Positions 52,104-62,009 of a DNA stretch of 64,000 nt are shown here, one piece after another; within the stretch, counting starts at the first letter, position 1; every line of letters starts with the position of its first letter. The notes under the pieces are model-generated. The model saw only the letters and a list, made by a program, of their open reading frames with translations. It ran no database searches and was not told the DNA's origin. The translations under genes were made by a program, and so were the position numbers. This DNA comes from SSC3 sp963769585 (GTDB lineage: Bacteria > Actinomycetota > Actinomycetes > Propionibacteriales > Nocardioidaceae): contig CAVYMJ010000001.1 of the NCBI GenBank assembly GCA_963769585.1, positions 620,001-684,000 on the forward strand. Reading direction: 5' to 3'.

Positions 52104-53996
52104 ATGAACAGCGCTGCCGCCACGGCCTCTGACGCCCTGCAGCAGCTGCTGGGTCACGAGGCCTGGGCGGTGATCCGGCTCAAGGACGCCCCGACGGTCA
52201 CGCTGGTGGGCGGTCGCCGCAGCGTGGTCGCGACGCTGGCCGAGGTACCGCTGGAGGAGGGTGTCCCCGCCGCCGGCCGCCGCTTCGACCGGCTGCTCGC
52301 CATACCGTTTCGGCAGGCGGCCGAGCGCGGGTTCGAGGTGCACGACGACGGCGCCCCGCTGATGTACCTGACGGTCGAGACCGAGTTGGAGATCCCGTAC
52401 GACGAGCTGGTCGCTGCGCTGCCCGACGAGCCCGTCGAGTTCACCGACCGGGGCGGCTTCGAGACCTCCGATGAGGAGTACGCCGAGGTTGTCCGCCGCA
52501 TCATCGACGACGAGATCGGCAACGGTGAGGGCGCAAACCTCGTCGTCGGCAGGCACTACCGCGCCCGGCTCAAGGACTGGGGTCCGGCCAAGGCCCTGAC
52601 CGTGCTGCGGCGGCTGCTGCTGCGCGAGCGGGGTGCGTACTGGACCTACTGCTTCTCCACCGGCGACCGGTTCCTGGTCGGGGCCTCGCCGGAGCGCCAC
52701 GTCTCGGTGCACGGCGGCGACGTCCGGATGAACCCGATCAGCGGGACGTTCCGGCTCGGCGGGCTGGAGGCCTCGCAGCAGAAGGCGAAGCTGCTCGACT
52801 TCCTCGCCGACGAGAAGGAGATCTACGAGCTCTTCATGGTCGTGGACGAAGAGCTCAAGATGATGTGCGACATCTGCAACGAGGGGGGCCAGGTGCTTGG
52901 CCCGTTCCTCAAGCCGATGACCCACCTGGTGCACACCGAGTACCTGCTGGCCGGGCGGACCTCGAGGGACGTACGCCAGGTGCTGCGCGACACGATGTTC
53001 GCGGCGACGGTCACCGGCAGCCCGGTGGAGAACGCGGTTCGCCTGATCAAGAAGTACGAGTCGCAGGGACGTGGCTACTACGGGGCGGCCCTCGCCCTCA
53101 TCGGCCGCGACGAGCAGGGGGCGCCCACCGCGGACTCGCCGATCGTGATCCGCACCGCCGACATCTCACCCGACGGTGCACTGAAGGTGACCGCAGGCGC
53201 GACGCTGGTGCGCGACTCCGACCCGGCGTACGAGGTGGCCGAGACCCGCGCCAAGGCCGGCGGCATCCTGACGGCCTTCGGGCTGGTGGAGGCTCCGGCG
53301 GGTGCGCCCGAGAGCATCTCGGACCTCGCCCGCGACGAGGACGTGCTGATCGCCCTGGCCAGTCGCAACCAGCGGCTCTCCAAGTTCTGGCTGACCGACC
53401 AGGGCGGCTCCCCGCCGGCGCCGGAGCTCAAGGGGAAGACCGCGGTCATCCTCGACGGCGAGGACGACTTCGTGAACATGCTCCGGCATGTCCTTGCCGT
53501 GATGGGGATGACCTCGACCGTGGTCCGTCACGAGGACTACGAGCCGGGTGCTCTCGACGGCCACGACCTGGTCATCGTCGGTCCCGGACCCGGCGACCCA
53601 CGGGACGGTGACCACCCCAAGATCGCGACGTTCCGTGCCGCCGTCGACGAGCTTCTGGCCAGGAGGCAGCCGTTCCTCAGCGTCTGCCTCGGTCACCAGG
53701 TCACCTGTGACCGGCTCGGCATCCCGTTGGCCTACAAGGACATCGTCTTCCAGGGCACCCAGTCCCTGGTCAGCCTGCAGGGTCGCGAGGAGCGCGTCGG
53801 GTTCTACAACACCTTCGTCGCGCGGACGGACCACAACCTCCCCGAGGGAGTAGAGGTGTCGATCGACCCGGAGACCGGGGACGTCCACCAGCTCGTCGGC
53901 CCGCACTACCGGGGGGTCCAGTTCCACGCGGAGTCGATCCTCACCGAGAACGGCTACGACCTGATCCACGACCTGATCCTCGACCTGCTCTCATGA
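52104..53996 (+). CDS. PhzE/anthranilate-synthase-like fused chorismate amidotransferase
   Basis: A 630-residue fusion. The N-terminal chorismate-binding domain (to about residue 420) carries MNPISGTFRLGG and DEELKMMCDIC. The C-terminal glutamine amidotransferase has GPGPGDPRD, SVCLGHQ with the nucleophilic Cys, and FHAESI with the His-Glu pair. Size and the PISGT motif match PhzE-type 2-amino-2-deoxyisochorismate synthase more than TrpEG. It heads a three-gene set with PabA- and PabB-like genes. No phenazine or other pathway genes are present in the window. Confidence 0.82.
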   Translation: MNSAAATASDALQQLLGHEAWAVIRLKDAPTVTLVGGRRSVVATLAEVPLEEGVPAAGRRFDRLLAIPFRQAAERGFEVHDDGAPLMYLTVETELEIPYDELVAALPDEPVEFTDRGGFETSDEEYAEVVRRIIDDEIGNGEGANLVVGRHYRARLKDWGPAKALTVLRRLLLRERGAYWTYCFSTGDRFLVGASPERHVSVHGGDVRMNPISGTFRLGGLEASQQKAKLLDFLADEKEIYELFMVVDEELKMMCDICNEGGQVLGPFLKPMTHLVHTEYLLAGRTSRDVRQVLRDTMFAATVTGSPVENAVRLIKKYESQGRGYYGAALALIGRDEQGAPTADSPIVIRTADISPDGALKVTAGATLVRDSDPAYEVAETRAKAGGILTAFGLVEAPAGAPESISDLARDEDVLIALASRNQRLSKFWLTDQGGSPPAPELKGKTAVILDGEDDFVNMLRHVLAVMGMTSTVVRHEDYEPGALDGHDLVIVGPGPGDPRDGDHPKIATFRAAVDELLARRQPFLSVCLGHQVTCDRLGIPLAYKDIVFQGTQSLVSLQGREERVGFYNTFVARTDHNLPEGVEVSIDPETGDVHQLVGPHYRGVQFHAESILTENGYDLIHDLILDLLS

Positions 53997-54550
53997 CCGC
54001 GACGCGGGTCGTGGTCGTGGACCACTACGACTCGTACACCTGGAACCTCGTGCATCTGCTCGCCGGAGTCACCGGCGAGCTCCCCGAGGTCGTCGAACAC
54101 GACACCACGACCCTGGCCGAGCTCGCGTCGTACTCGCACGTGGTGCTCTCGCCCGGCCCCGGACACCCGGACACCCCTGCCGACTTCGCCCTCGGCAGCG
54201 GCGTCTTCGGCCTGGGGCTGCCCGTGCTCGGCGTCTGCCTGGGCATGCAGGCTCTCGTCTCGGCGTACGGCGGGAAAGTGGGCCAGATCGCTCCCGCGCA
54301 CGGGGACGTGGCAAGCATCAGCCATGACGGCTCCGGCGTCTTTGCCGGGCTTCCCTCGCCCTTCGAGGCGGTGCGGTACCACTCGCTGGCCGCGCTCACC
54401 GTGCCTGACGACCTGCTGGTGACCGCACACACGGAGACCGTCGTGATGGGGGTCGCCCACCGCGCACTGCCCTTGTGGGGCGTGCAGTTCCACCCCGAGT
54501 CGATCCTGACCCAGCACGGTGCGGCAATGGTCAGGAACTTCCTCTCGTGA
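53993..54550 (+). CDS. pabA: Glutamine amidotransferase subunit (PabA/TrpG-like)
   Basis: A 185-residue class I glutamine amidotransferase. It has the Cys nucleophile in LGVCLGMQAL (near residue 80), LSPGPGHPDTP, and a final His-Glu pair in FHPESIL. It supplies ammonia to the chorismate enzyme. It overlaps both neighbours by 4 bases, so its partner is most likely the PabB-like protein that follows, although it could also serve anthranilate synthase. Confidence 0.86.
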   Translation: MTATRVVVVDHYDSYTWNLVHLLAGVTGELPEVVEHDTTTLAELASYSHVVLSPGPGHPDTPADFALGSGVFGLGLPVLGVCLGMQALVSAYGGKVGQIAPAHGDVASISHDGSGVFAGLPSPFEAVRYHSLAALTVPDDLLVTAHTETVVMGVAHRALPLWGVQFHPESILTQHGAAMVRNFLS

Positions 54551-55785
54551 CCGACCCGGTGGCTGCGTTCCGTGACGGTGCGGCTCGCTCGGACCGGATG
54601 TTCTGGCTCGATGGCGGTGGCGCCCGGCCGTGGTCCGGCACCCGGTCGATCATCGGGGTCCTCGCTGACGACGACGTGTCGCTCAGCTACGACGCGACCC
54701 GGAAGGTGGTGTTCCGCCACCGCGGGCGTCGCTCGGAGGAGGTCGGCGACGACGCGTTCGCCGTACTCGAGGACGAGATCGCCCGAGACCGGGGCGACCC
54801 GCAGGTCAGCTGGGTCGGCTACTTCGGGTACGCCGCCCGGGCCGACCTTCCCGCGCGGGTCGACGCGACGGTGCCGGACGCGGTGTGGATGCGCGTGCGT
54901 GACCCGCTGATCATCGAGCACGATCCGGCCGAGCACGGCGCCGGTGCGCCGCACCCGCCTGGTAGGAGCGCGGCCCCGGCGGAATACGAAGCCGCCTTCG
55001 ACCGCGTCCAGCACGAGCTCCGGCGCGGCAACTCCTACGAGGTCAACCTGACCTACCGCGAAGGGCTCGAGTCCGAGCGCGACCCGGTCGCGGTCTACCT
55101 GCGGCTGCGCGAGGTCAACCCGGCGCCGTACGCCGGCTTCCTCAAGCACCACGGCGTCTGCGTGCTCAGCAGCAGCCCGGAGCGGTACGCCACGATCGAC
55201 CGGCAGCGCTGGGTCGAGACCAAGCCGATCAAGGGCACCGCGCCGCGGGTCGCCGACGCCGTGGCGGACGACTACGTGCGCACCTTGCTGGGCAGCGACC
55301 CACGGTTCCGGGCGGAGAACCTGATGATCGTGGACCTGCTCCGCAACGATCTCTCCCGGGTATGTGAGCCGGGGACGGTCACGGTCCCGGCCCTGATGCA
55401 GGTCGAGTCCTACCCGAGCGTGCACCAGCTCGTCTCGACGGTCCGTGGACGGCTGCAGCCCGACATCTCGACCGTCGGAGCGCTCCGGGCCCTCTTCCCG
55501 GCCGGCTCGATGACCGGGGCGCCGAAGCTACGCACCATGCAGATCATTGCGGACGTCGAGTCGAGCCCCCGGGGTGTGTACGCCGGAGCCTTCGGCTGGA
55601 TCTCGGCCGACGGGCGGGCCGACCTGGGCGTGGTGATCCGCACTCTGGTCGCGACGCGCGCGGAAGCCGGCTGGCGCTACGAGTACGGCACCGGCGGTGG
55701 CATCACGGTCCGCTCGGACGCGGCCAGCGAGTACGCCGAGACCAGGTGGAAGGCCGAGCGCCTGCTCCGAGCCGTCACCTTCTGA
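54547..55785 (+). CDS. pabB: Aminodeoxychorismate synthase component I (PabB-like)
   Basis: A 412-residue chorismate-binding enzyme. TKPIKGTAPR carries the Lys that distinguishes aminodeoxychorismate synthase from anthranilate synthase (PIAGT). SSSPERY, the LMIVDLLRNDL metal region, and AGSMTGAPK complete the site. It makes 4-amino-4-deoxychorismate for folate or a secondary metabolite. It starts at a GTG overlapping pabA and ends 11 bases into the convergent tetR. No PabC lyase is adjacent. Confidence 0.9.
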   Translation: MTDPVAAFRDGAARSDRMFWLDGGGARPWSGTRSIIGVLADDDVSLSYDATRKVVFRHRGRRSEEVGDDAFAVLEDEIARDRGDPQVSWVGYFGYAARADLPARVDATVPDAVWMRVRDPLIIEHDPAEHGAGAPHPPGRSAAPAEYEAAFDRVQHELRRGNSYEVNLTYREGLESERDPVAVYLRLREVNPAPYAGFLKHHGVCVLSSSPERYATIDRQRWVETKPIKGTAPRVADAVADDYVRTLLGSDPRFRAENLMIVDLLRNDLSRVCEPGTVTVPALMQVESYPSVHQLVSTVRGRLQPDISTVGALRALFPAGSMTGAPKLRTMQIIADVESSPRGVYAGAFGWISADGRADLGVVIRTLVATRAEAGWRYEYGTGGGITVRSDAASEYAETRWKAERLLRAVTF

Positions 55786-56416
55786 GGGACCCATCGGTGC
55801 CACCAGCAGCTGACCTCATCGCCGCGGTGGTGAGCAGCAGGTCGACGCAGTGCTGGACGAAGACCTCGCGTGGCACGGCCAGCGTCCCCACGACGTACTG
55901 GTAGAAGAGGTTGCCCAGGCTCCCGACCAGGCTGGCCGCGACGAGGTCGCGGTGCTCGGCGCCGGCCTCGGGGAGATGTTCTCGGATGAGGCCGGTGACC
56001 ACCGGGACCATCGCGTCGCGTCTGCGGTAGAGCAGCGGGTCGGTCATCGAGGCGACGAAGAGGACGCGGCCCTTCTGCGGCTGGTCGACGGTCGCCGTCA
56101 CGACCGCCTCTACTGCTGCGGTGGCGATGTCGCGGGGTGTCTGAGGGCAGTCGCTCACCGCCTCGACGATGGCGGCGACCACCGCCTCGGCGGCATGGTC
56201 GAAGACCGCACACGCCAGGTCGTCGCGGTCGCTGAAGCTCTCGTAGAAGTAGCGCTCGGTGAGGGCGGCTTGTCGGCAGACGGCTCGGACGGTCATCGCC
56301 GGCCCACCGCCGGTGGCGAGCAGCCCCAGCCCTGCCGCGAGCAGCTTCTCGTGACGGGCAGCCCGACGCTCCGTCAGCGTGCTCCCGGCCCAGCTGGTGT
56401 TAGCCACGACACTCAT
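55775..56416 (-). CDS. TetR family regulator divergent from the MpaB-type oxygenase
   Basis: A 213-residue TetR protein with helix-turn-helix VRAVCRQAALTERYFYESF near residues 43-61. It is separated from the divergent oxygenase gene by 43 bases that are mostly operator. On the minus strand TTGACA (56445-56440) may be its -35 box. The -10 region then falls near its ATG, so a start at one of the following GTG codons is possible. It probably regulates itself and the oxygenase. Confidence 0.84.
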   Translation of the reverse strand: MSVVANTSWAGSTLTERRAARHEKLLAAGLGLLATGGGPAMTVRAVCRQAALTERYFYESFSDRDDLACAVFDHAAEAVVAAIVEAVSDCPQTPRDIATAAVEAVVTATVDQPQKGRVLFVASMTDPLLYRRRDAMVPVVTGLIREHLPEAGAEHRDLVAASLVGSLGNLFYQYVVGTLAVPREVFVQHCVDLLLTTAAMRSAAGGTDGSLRR

Positions 56417-56422
56417 TCCAAA

Positions 56423-56459
56423 GGTTGACTACGATCGTTGTCAACCATAGCGTGGTCGC
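56423..56459 (+). promoter_or_regulatory. TetR operator overlapping a near-consensus leaderless promoter
   Basis: A 24-bp palindrome (56423-56446) has outer arms GGTTGAC and GTCAACC and one mismatched pair. TTGACT (56425-56430), 17 bases, TAGCGT (56448-56453) and 6 bases to the ATG at 56460 form an excellent promoter under direct operator control. Confidence 0.8.
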
Positions 56460-57320
56460 ATGACCGCTCGCCCCAAGGGGACCGCTGCCGCGCCCTCGGC
56501 GCAGCCCGGGGACGACTTCGACATCCGCGACTACATCGACGGGATGGCCGGGGGTTTCGCGGGCGTCGCCAACGTCATCATGCAGCTGAGCAACCCCGCC
56601 GTGGCATACGGCGTCTACGAGAGTCCGGTCGACAGTGGCAGCGCGATGAAGCGGCCCTTCAAGCGCGCCCGTACGACGGCGACCTACCTGGCCGTGTCGA
56701 TGCTGGGCACCGAGGCCGACAAGGACGCGATGCGCGCCGCCATCGACGGCGTGCACCGGCACATCCGGTCCGGCCCCGACAGCCCGGTGAAGTACAACGC
56801 GTTCGATCCCGACCTCCAGCTGTGGGTCGGTGCGTGCCTGGCCAAGGGCACGCTGGACATCATCGAGGCGTTGCACGGGCGCCAGGACGAGGCCAAGCTC
56901 GACAGGATCTACGCTCACCTCTCCGCCTTCGCCACCACCTTGCAGGTCCGGCCCGAGCTGTGGCCGGTCGACCGCGCCGCCTTCGACACCTACTGGGACA
57001 AGAGCGTCGCGGAGATCTCCATCGACGAGACCATCCGCGGCTACCTGCTGATCCTGCTCAACCTCGGTAACCTGCCGGCGCCGCTGGCCCTGCTCGGCCG
57101 CAGGTTCGTCCGCTGGGTGAACACCGGGTTCCTGCCCGACCGGTTCCGCGAGGAGATGCACCTGACCTGGACGGCCAGGGACCAGCGCCGGTTCGACTGG
57201 TCGATGCGCCTCTTCGGCACGATCAGCCGGCGGCTGCCCGGTCCACTGCGCCTCTTCCCACTGAACATCTACCTGTGGGACCTGCGCTGGCGCGTGCGCA
57301 CCGGGCGCAAGCTCGTCTGA
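56460..57320 (+). CDS. Oxygenase MpaB family protein (DUF2236)
   Basis: A 286-residue DUF2236 protein. It has the haem-binding-type features of MpaB/latex-clearing relatives: an Arg/His-rich N-terminal region (RARTTATYLAVSMLG and DGVHRHIRSG), then WVGACLAKGTLD, and a DRFREEMHLTWTARDQRRF segment near the C-terminus. Members use haem to cleave C=C bonds in isoprenoid or fatty chains. The substrate here is unknown. Expression should be strongly regulated by the divergent TetR. Confidence 0.82.
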   Translation: MTARPKGTAAAPSAQPGDDFDIRDYIDGMAGGFAGVANVIMQLSNPAVAYGVYESPVDSGSAMKRPFKRARTTATYLAVSMLGTEADKDAMRAAIDGVHRHIRSGPDSPVKYNAFDPDLQLWVGACLAKGTLDIIEALHGRQDEAKLDRIYAHLSAFATTLQVRPELWPVDRAAFDTYWDKSVAEISIDETIRGYLLILLNLGNLPAPLALLGRRFVRWVNTGFLPDRFREEMHLTWTARDQRRFDWSMRLFGTISRRLPGPLRLFPLNIYLWDLRWRVRTGRKLV

Positions 57321-57321
57321 G

Positions 57322-58578
<1,257 letters not shown>

Positions 58579-58587
58579 GACTCCAAG

Positions 58588-58607
58588 GATGAGAACTGAA
58601 TCTGAGA
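58588..58607 (-). promoter_or_regulatory. Possible response-regulator site upstream of the protease gene
   Basis: On the minus strand TCTCAG, ATTCAG and TCTCAT elements occur within 20 bases, directly before the protease start. A TTCAG/CTCAG pair also lies upstream of the mprA-like gene (60751-60766), suggesting a shared site. Confidence 0.35.
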
Positions 58608-58623
58608 GCGGGCTTAGGGATCT

Positions 58624-60024
58624 CTAGACATGACCAGTGAGGTTGCTGAGACCTTCCGGCTGATGCGCGGAGCCCGGCAGGTAGCAGGTCAGCGACGTAC
58701 CGCCGGGGCCAGACTTCGACACCCAGACGGCGCCACCGTGCCGCTCGGCGATCTGCCGGACGATCGCCAGACCGAGGCCGGAGCCCGGCATGGTGCGCGA
58801 CTCCCTGGACCGGTAGAAGCGGTCGAAGACATGAGGCAGGTCCTCGGGTGCGATCCCCGGCCCCTGGTCGCTGACGGTGAGGGTGCCTTCCTTGAGCGCC
58901 ACGCTCACCTGGCCCTGGTCCGGGCTCCACTTCACCGCGTTGTCCAGCAGGTTGGTGACCAGACGCTCCAGTGGAGCCGCCTCCCCGACCACCCACCACT
59001 GGTCGAGCTGTACGTCGAAAGCCACGTCCAGGCCGCGGCGCCGGACCCGGTCGACGGCGCGCTCGACCACCTCGTCGAAGTCGACCGCCTCGACCGCCGT
59101 GCCGATGGGCTCGTCCCGGGCGAGCTCGGTCAGGTCGCCGATCAGGGTGGTGAGCTCCTCGATCTGGAACCGCACGTCGTCCAGGAGCTCCTCCCGCGCC
59201 GAGACAGCCAGCCCGCCGCGCTCCTCTGCCTGGGTGAGCAGGTCGAGGTTGGTGCGCAGCGAGGTCAACGGGGTGCGCAGCTCGTGCCCGGCGTCGGCCA
59301 CCAGCTGGCGTTGCCGGTCCCGGGAGGCGGACAGAGACGTGAGCATCTGGTTGAAGGCCAGGGAGAGCCGGGCCACCTCGTCCTTGCCTTCGACGGCGAT
59401 GGGGTCCAGCCGCTCGGTCTGGGCGATCCGCTCCACGGCGGCGGTGAGCCGCCGTACCGGTCGCAGGCCGTTCTGTGCCACGGCCCAGCCGGCCATCCCA
59501 GCGACGATGATGCCCAGGCCGCCGAAGATCGCCAGGACCAGGCCGAGGCGGTCCAAGGTGCGCTCGGTGGGGCCCAGCGACTGGGCCAGGATCAAGGCCT
59601 CCCCCGGGGTCTCCCCCTGCACGGCGGCCACGCGGTACTCGTGCCCGTCCGGGGTGAGGATCGTCCGGCGGGAGTAGTCGCTCGCGCCTCGGGCCACGGC
59701 CAGCTCGGGCTTGCCCAGCCGGATGCTCTCGCCCACCGGGGCGGCGTCGGCGCTCTTGGTGACCCCGCTCGACGTCACAGTGCCGACTTTCACGTCGCCG
59801 GCACCGAGCAGCCACTGCGGGAGCCGGTCCAGGTCGTCCGAGCCGATGCCGTTGGCCGCCATCCGGTGGACTCGGTTGGACAGCGACGTGTCGACACTGC
59901 CGTAGAGGGTGTTGCGCATGGTCAGGTAGCCGGCTCCGGCGACGGCCGCGACCGCCATCCCGACGGCGATCGTCGCCAACAGAGTCACCCGGCTGGCAAG
60001 CGAGGCCTTGTAGAGCAGCCCCAT
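58624..60024 (-). CDS. mprB: Sensor histidine kinase (MprB-like)
   Basis: A 466-residue membrane kinase with two transmembrane helices (about residues 11-35 and 170-190) flanking an extracytoplasmic sensor. A HAMP domain is followed by HisKA with the phosphorylated His in DAGHELRTPL and an ATPase domain with NLLDNAVKWSP (N box), DQGPGIAP (G1) and GSGLGLAI (G2). In mycobacteria MprB senses envelope stress. Its ATG overlaps the regulator stop (TGATG). The protease gene lies 45 bases downstream. Confidence 0.92.
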   Translation of the reverse strand: MGLLYKASLASRVTLLATIAVGMAVAAVAGAGYLTMRNTLYGSVDTSLSNRVHRMAANGIGSDDLDRLPQWLLGAGDVKVGTVTSSGVTKSADAAPVGESIRLGKPELAVARGASDYSRRTILTPDGHEYRVAAVQGETPGEALILAQSLGPTERTLDRLGLVLAIFGGLGIIVAGMAGWAVAQNGLRPVRRLTAAVERIAQTERLDPIAVEGKDEVARLSLAFNQMLTSLSASRDRQRQLVADAGHELRTPLTSLRTNLDLLTQAEERGGLAVSAREELLDDVRFQIEELTTLIGDLTELARDEPIGTAVEAVDFDEVVERAVDRVRRRGLDVAFDVQLDQWWVVGEAAPLERLVTNLLDNAVKWSPDQGQVSVALKEGTLTVSDQGPGIAPEDLPHVFDRFYRSRESRTMPGSGLGLAIVRQIAERHGGAVWVSKSGPGGTSLTCYLPGSAHQPEGLSNLTGHV

Positions 60025-60728
60025 CAGGCTTCCTTGAGGACGTACCCCACGCCTCGCACAGTGTGGATCAGCCTCGGCTCGCCGTTGGCCTCGGTCTTGC
60101 GGCGCAGGTACCCGACGTACACCTCGAGCGAGTTCGCCGTGGTGGGGAAGTCGTAGCCCCAGACGTCCTCGAGGATGAACGAGCGGTCCAGCACCCGGCG
60201 AGGCCGGGCCAGGAACATCTCCAGCAGGGTGAACTCGGTCCGGGTCAGGACGATCTGGCGCTCGCCGCGCCGTACCTCCCGGGTAGCCGGGTTGAGGTAG
60301 AGGTCAGCGTAGGTGAGCACCCCGCTGTCGAGGTCCTCGACGTCGTCGTGGTGCGCGCGGCGTAGCAGGGCACGGAGCCGGGCCAGCAGCTCCTCCAGCG
60401 CGAAGGGCTTGGTCAGGTAGTCGTCGGCGCCGGCGTCCAGGCCGTCGACCCGGTCGCCCACCGAGTCGCGTGCGGTCAGTACCAGGATCGGCAGGTCGTT
60501 GCCGGCGGCTCGCAGCGCCTTGGTGGCCTCGATGCCGTCCAGGCGCGGCATCATCACGTCGATGACCAGAGCGTCCGGCACCGCACTGGCGATTGCGGCC
60601 AGCGCCTCGGCGCCGTCGCCGGCCAGGCTCACGGCGTACCCGTTGAACTCCAGGGACCGGCGCAGCGACTCGCGCACCGCCCGGTCGTCGTCGACGACCA
60701 GGACGCGTTGGGTCTCGGCGCCTGTCAC
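60024..60728 (-). CDS. mprA: OmpR-family response regulator (MprA-like)
   Basis: A 234-residue response regulator. The receiver has the acidic pair DDD near residues 13-15, phosphorylated Asp57 in VIDVMMP, and Lys in LTKPF. The winged-helix output domain ends with the typical RLIHTVRGVGYVL. It starts at a GTG (60728) and is the first gene of regulator-kinase-protease. A TTCAG...CTCAG pair in its upstream region resembles that near the protease gene, fitting autoregulation. Confidence 0.93.
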   Translation of the reverse strand: MTGAETQRVLVVDDDRAVRESLRRSLEFNGYAVSLAGDGAEALAAIASAVPDALVIDVMMPRLDGIEATKALRAAGNDLPILVLTARDSVGDRVDGLDAGADDYLTKPFALEELLARLRALLRRAHHDDVEDLDSGVLTYADLYLNPATREVRRGERQIVLTRTEFTLLEMFLARPRRVLDRSFILEDVWGYDFPTTANSLEVYVGYLRRKTEANGEPRLIHTVRGVGYVLKEA

Positions 60729-60796
60729 GGGTACAGCCTGCCACCGCGACCTGAGATGTGCCTGAATCCTCCCGTTCGGGGCTCGGTCGGAGCAGA

Positions 60797-61990
60797 ATGA
60801 CGGCCATGATCGCCACCCGTCGTACGTCGCTGCTCGCCAGCCTCGCCCTGGTCGGATCCGGATTGGTCGCTGTCGCGGGGGTCACCGCCTCCCCGGCGAG
60901 CTCCGCCGATGGTGTCTATCGCTGGTGCGACGCCAGCCCAGCGCCGTGTCTGGAGCGTCTTTTCGTCGACGGCGTCGAGCAGCTCGACCACAGCCTTGGT
61001 GCGCTCTACAACGTGCACTTCGAGTTCTTCGGCGGCGGGGTTCCGGCGTCGGAGATGTTCCAGGTCTACGTCCACAAGGGGGGCGGCTACAACCTCGGCG
61101 CCTCGACCGAGCGCTTCCGAATGGTGCTCGACACCGGGACCCTCCGGCCCCGGGTCGTGGACGGCTGGGCGAGCGCCGTCGCCGTCTCGCGGGCTCCCGA
61201 CCCGGCCGGCCTGCACCACCACGTGACCGTGGCAGCGCAGCCCTCGGAGCACCTGGCGGCCTGCACCTACCCCGCGGGCGTGCTGACCTGCCCGTACACA
61301 GCAGACGCGGAAGACAGCGTCCGGCAGGTCGGGCTGACCCTGGACAGCGGCGCCTGGTGGGGCGACTCGGACCAGGTGAACGGGCTGGAGTACTTCAGCA
61401 ACATCGACGTCGGCGGTATCCCGCCGGACTACAACCCCGACACCGGCACGCTCAGCTTCCTGCTGGCCAACGCACACAGGCGGGCCGACCTCAGCGTGTA
61501 CCAGGGCCGGGCCGAGTTCCGGCTCCCCAACCGCTTCGTCCGCGATATCTGGGGGGTCCCGGACCCGGAGACGATGACCAGCTCCAGCCTGGCCGCGACG
61601 CTGGGCAGCGGCACCGGGGCGATCGACATCTACCAGGAGGCGGCGCGCGACGCCATGCGAATCGACCTCAGCGGTGTCACGTTCTCCAAGCGCCGCCTCA
61701 AGGTCACGCTCGGAAACATCAAGCCGACTCGGGTGAGGATCACCAAGGCGAAGCGGGTCACCGCGAGCAAGGGCCGAGTGGTCTTCACCAAGGCCAAGCC
61801 GCGGGGAGCGAAGGTCAGGGGCTACCAGGCTCGCTGCGTCTCGGGCAAGCACGTAGTGCTCGCCCAGGGCCGCTACCCGAGCGTGGTCGTCACCGGGCTT
61901 CGGGCGGGGCGGACCTACACCTGCAAGGTGCGGGCCAAGTCGAAGGTCGGACCGGGTCGCTACAGCGTGGCCCGGACGCTGCGCAGGTAG
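60797..61990 (+). CDS. Secreted protein of unknown function
   Basis: A 397-residue exported protein. The signal peptide ends near residue 37 (SPASSA). The mature part begins YRWCDASPAPC and has further Cys in AACTYPAGVLTC, likely two disulfides. A basic segment rich in TKAKR (near residues 300-340) precedes a C-terminal fibronectin-III-like domain (TCKVRAKSKVGPGRYS). I do not recognise the N-terminal domain. The ATG at 60797 has GGAG only 4 bases upstream; ATG 60806 with CAGAAT 7 bases upstream is an equal choice. It is divergent from the regulator gene. Confidence 0.72.
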   Translation: MTAMIATRRTSLLASLALVGSGLVAVAGVTASPASSADGVYRWCDASPAPCLERLFVDGVEQLDHSLGALYNVHFEFFGGGVPASEMFQVYVHKGGGYNLGASTERFRMVLDTGTLRPRVVDGWASAVAVSRAPDPAGLHHHVTVAAQPSEHLAACTYPAGVLTCPYTADAEDSVRQVGLTLDSGAWWGDSDQVNGLEYFSNIDVGGIPPDYNPDTGTLSFLLANAHRRADLSVYQGRAEFRLPNRFVRDIWGVPDPETMTSSSLAATLGSGTGAIDIYQEAARDAMRIDLSGVTFSKRRLKVTLGNIKPTRVRITKAKRVTASKGRVVFTKAKPRGAKVRGYQARCVSGKHVVLAQGRYPSVVVTGLRAGRTYTCKVRAKSKVGPGRYSVARTLRR

Positions 61991-62009
61991 GACGCCTCGC
62001 AGAAGGCCG

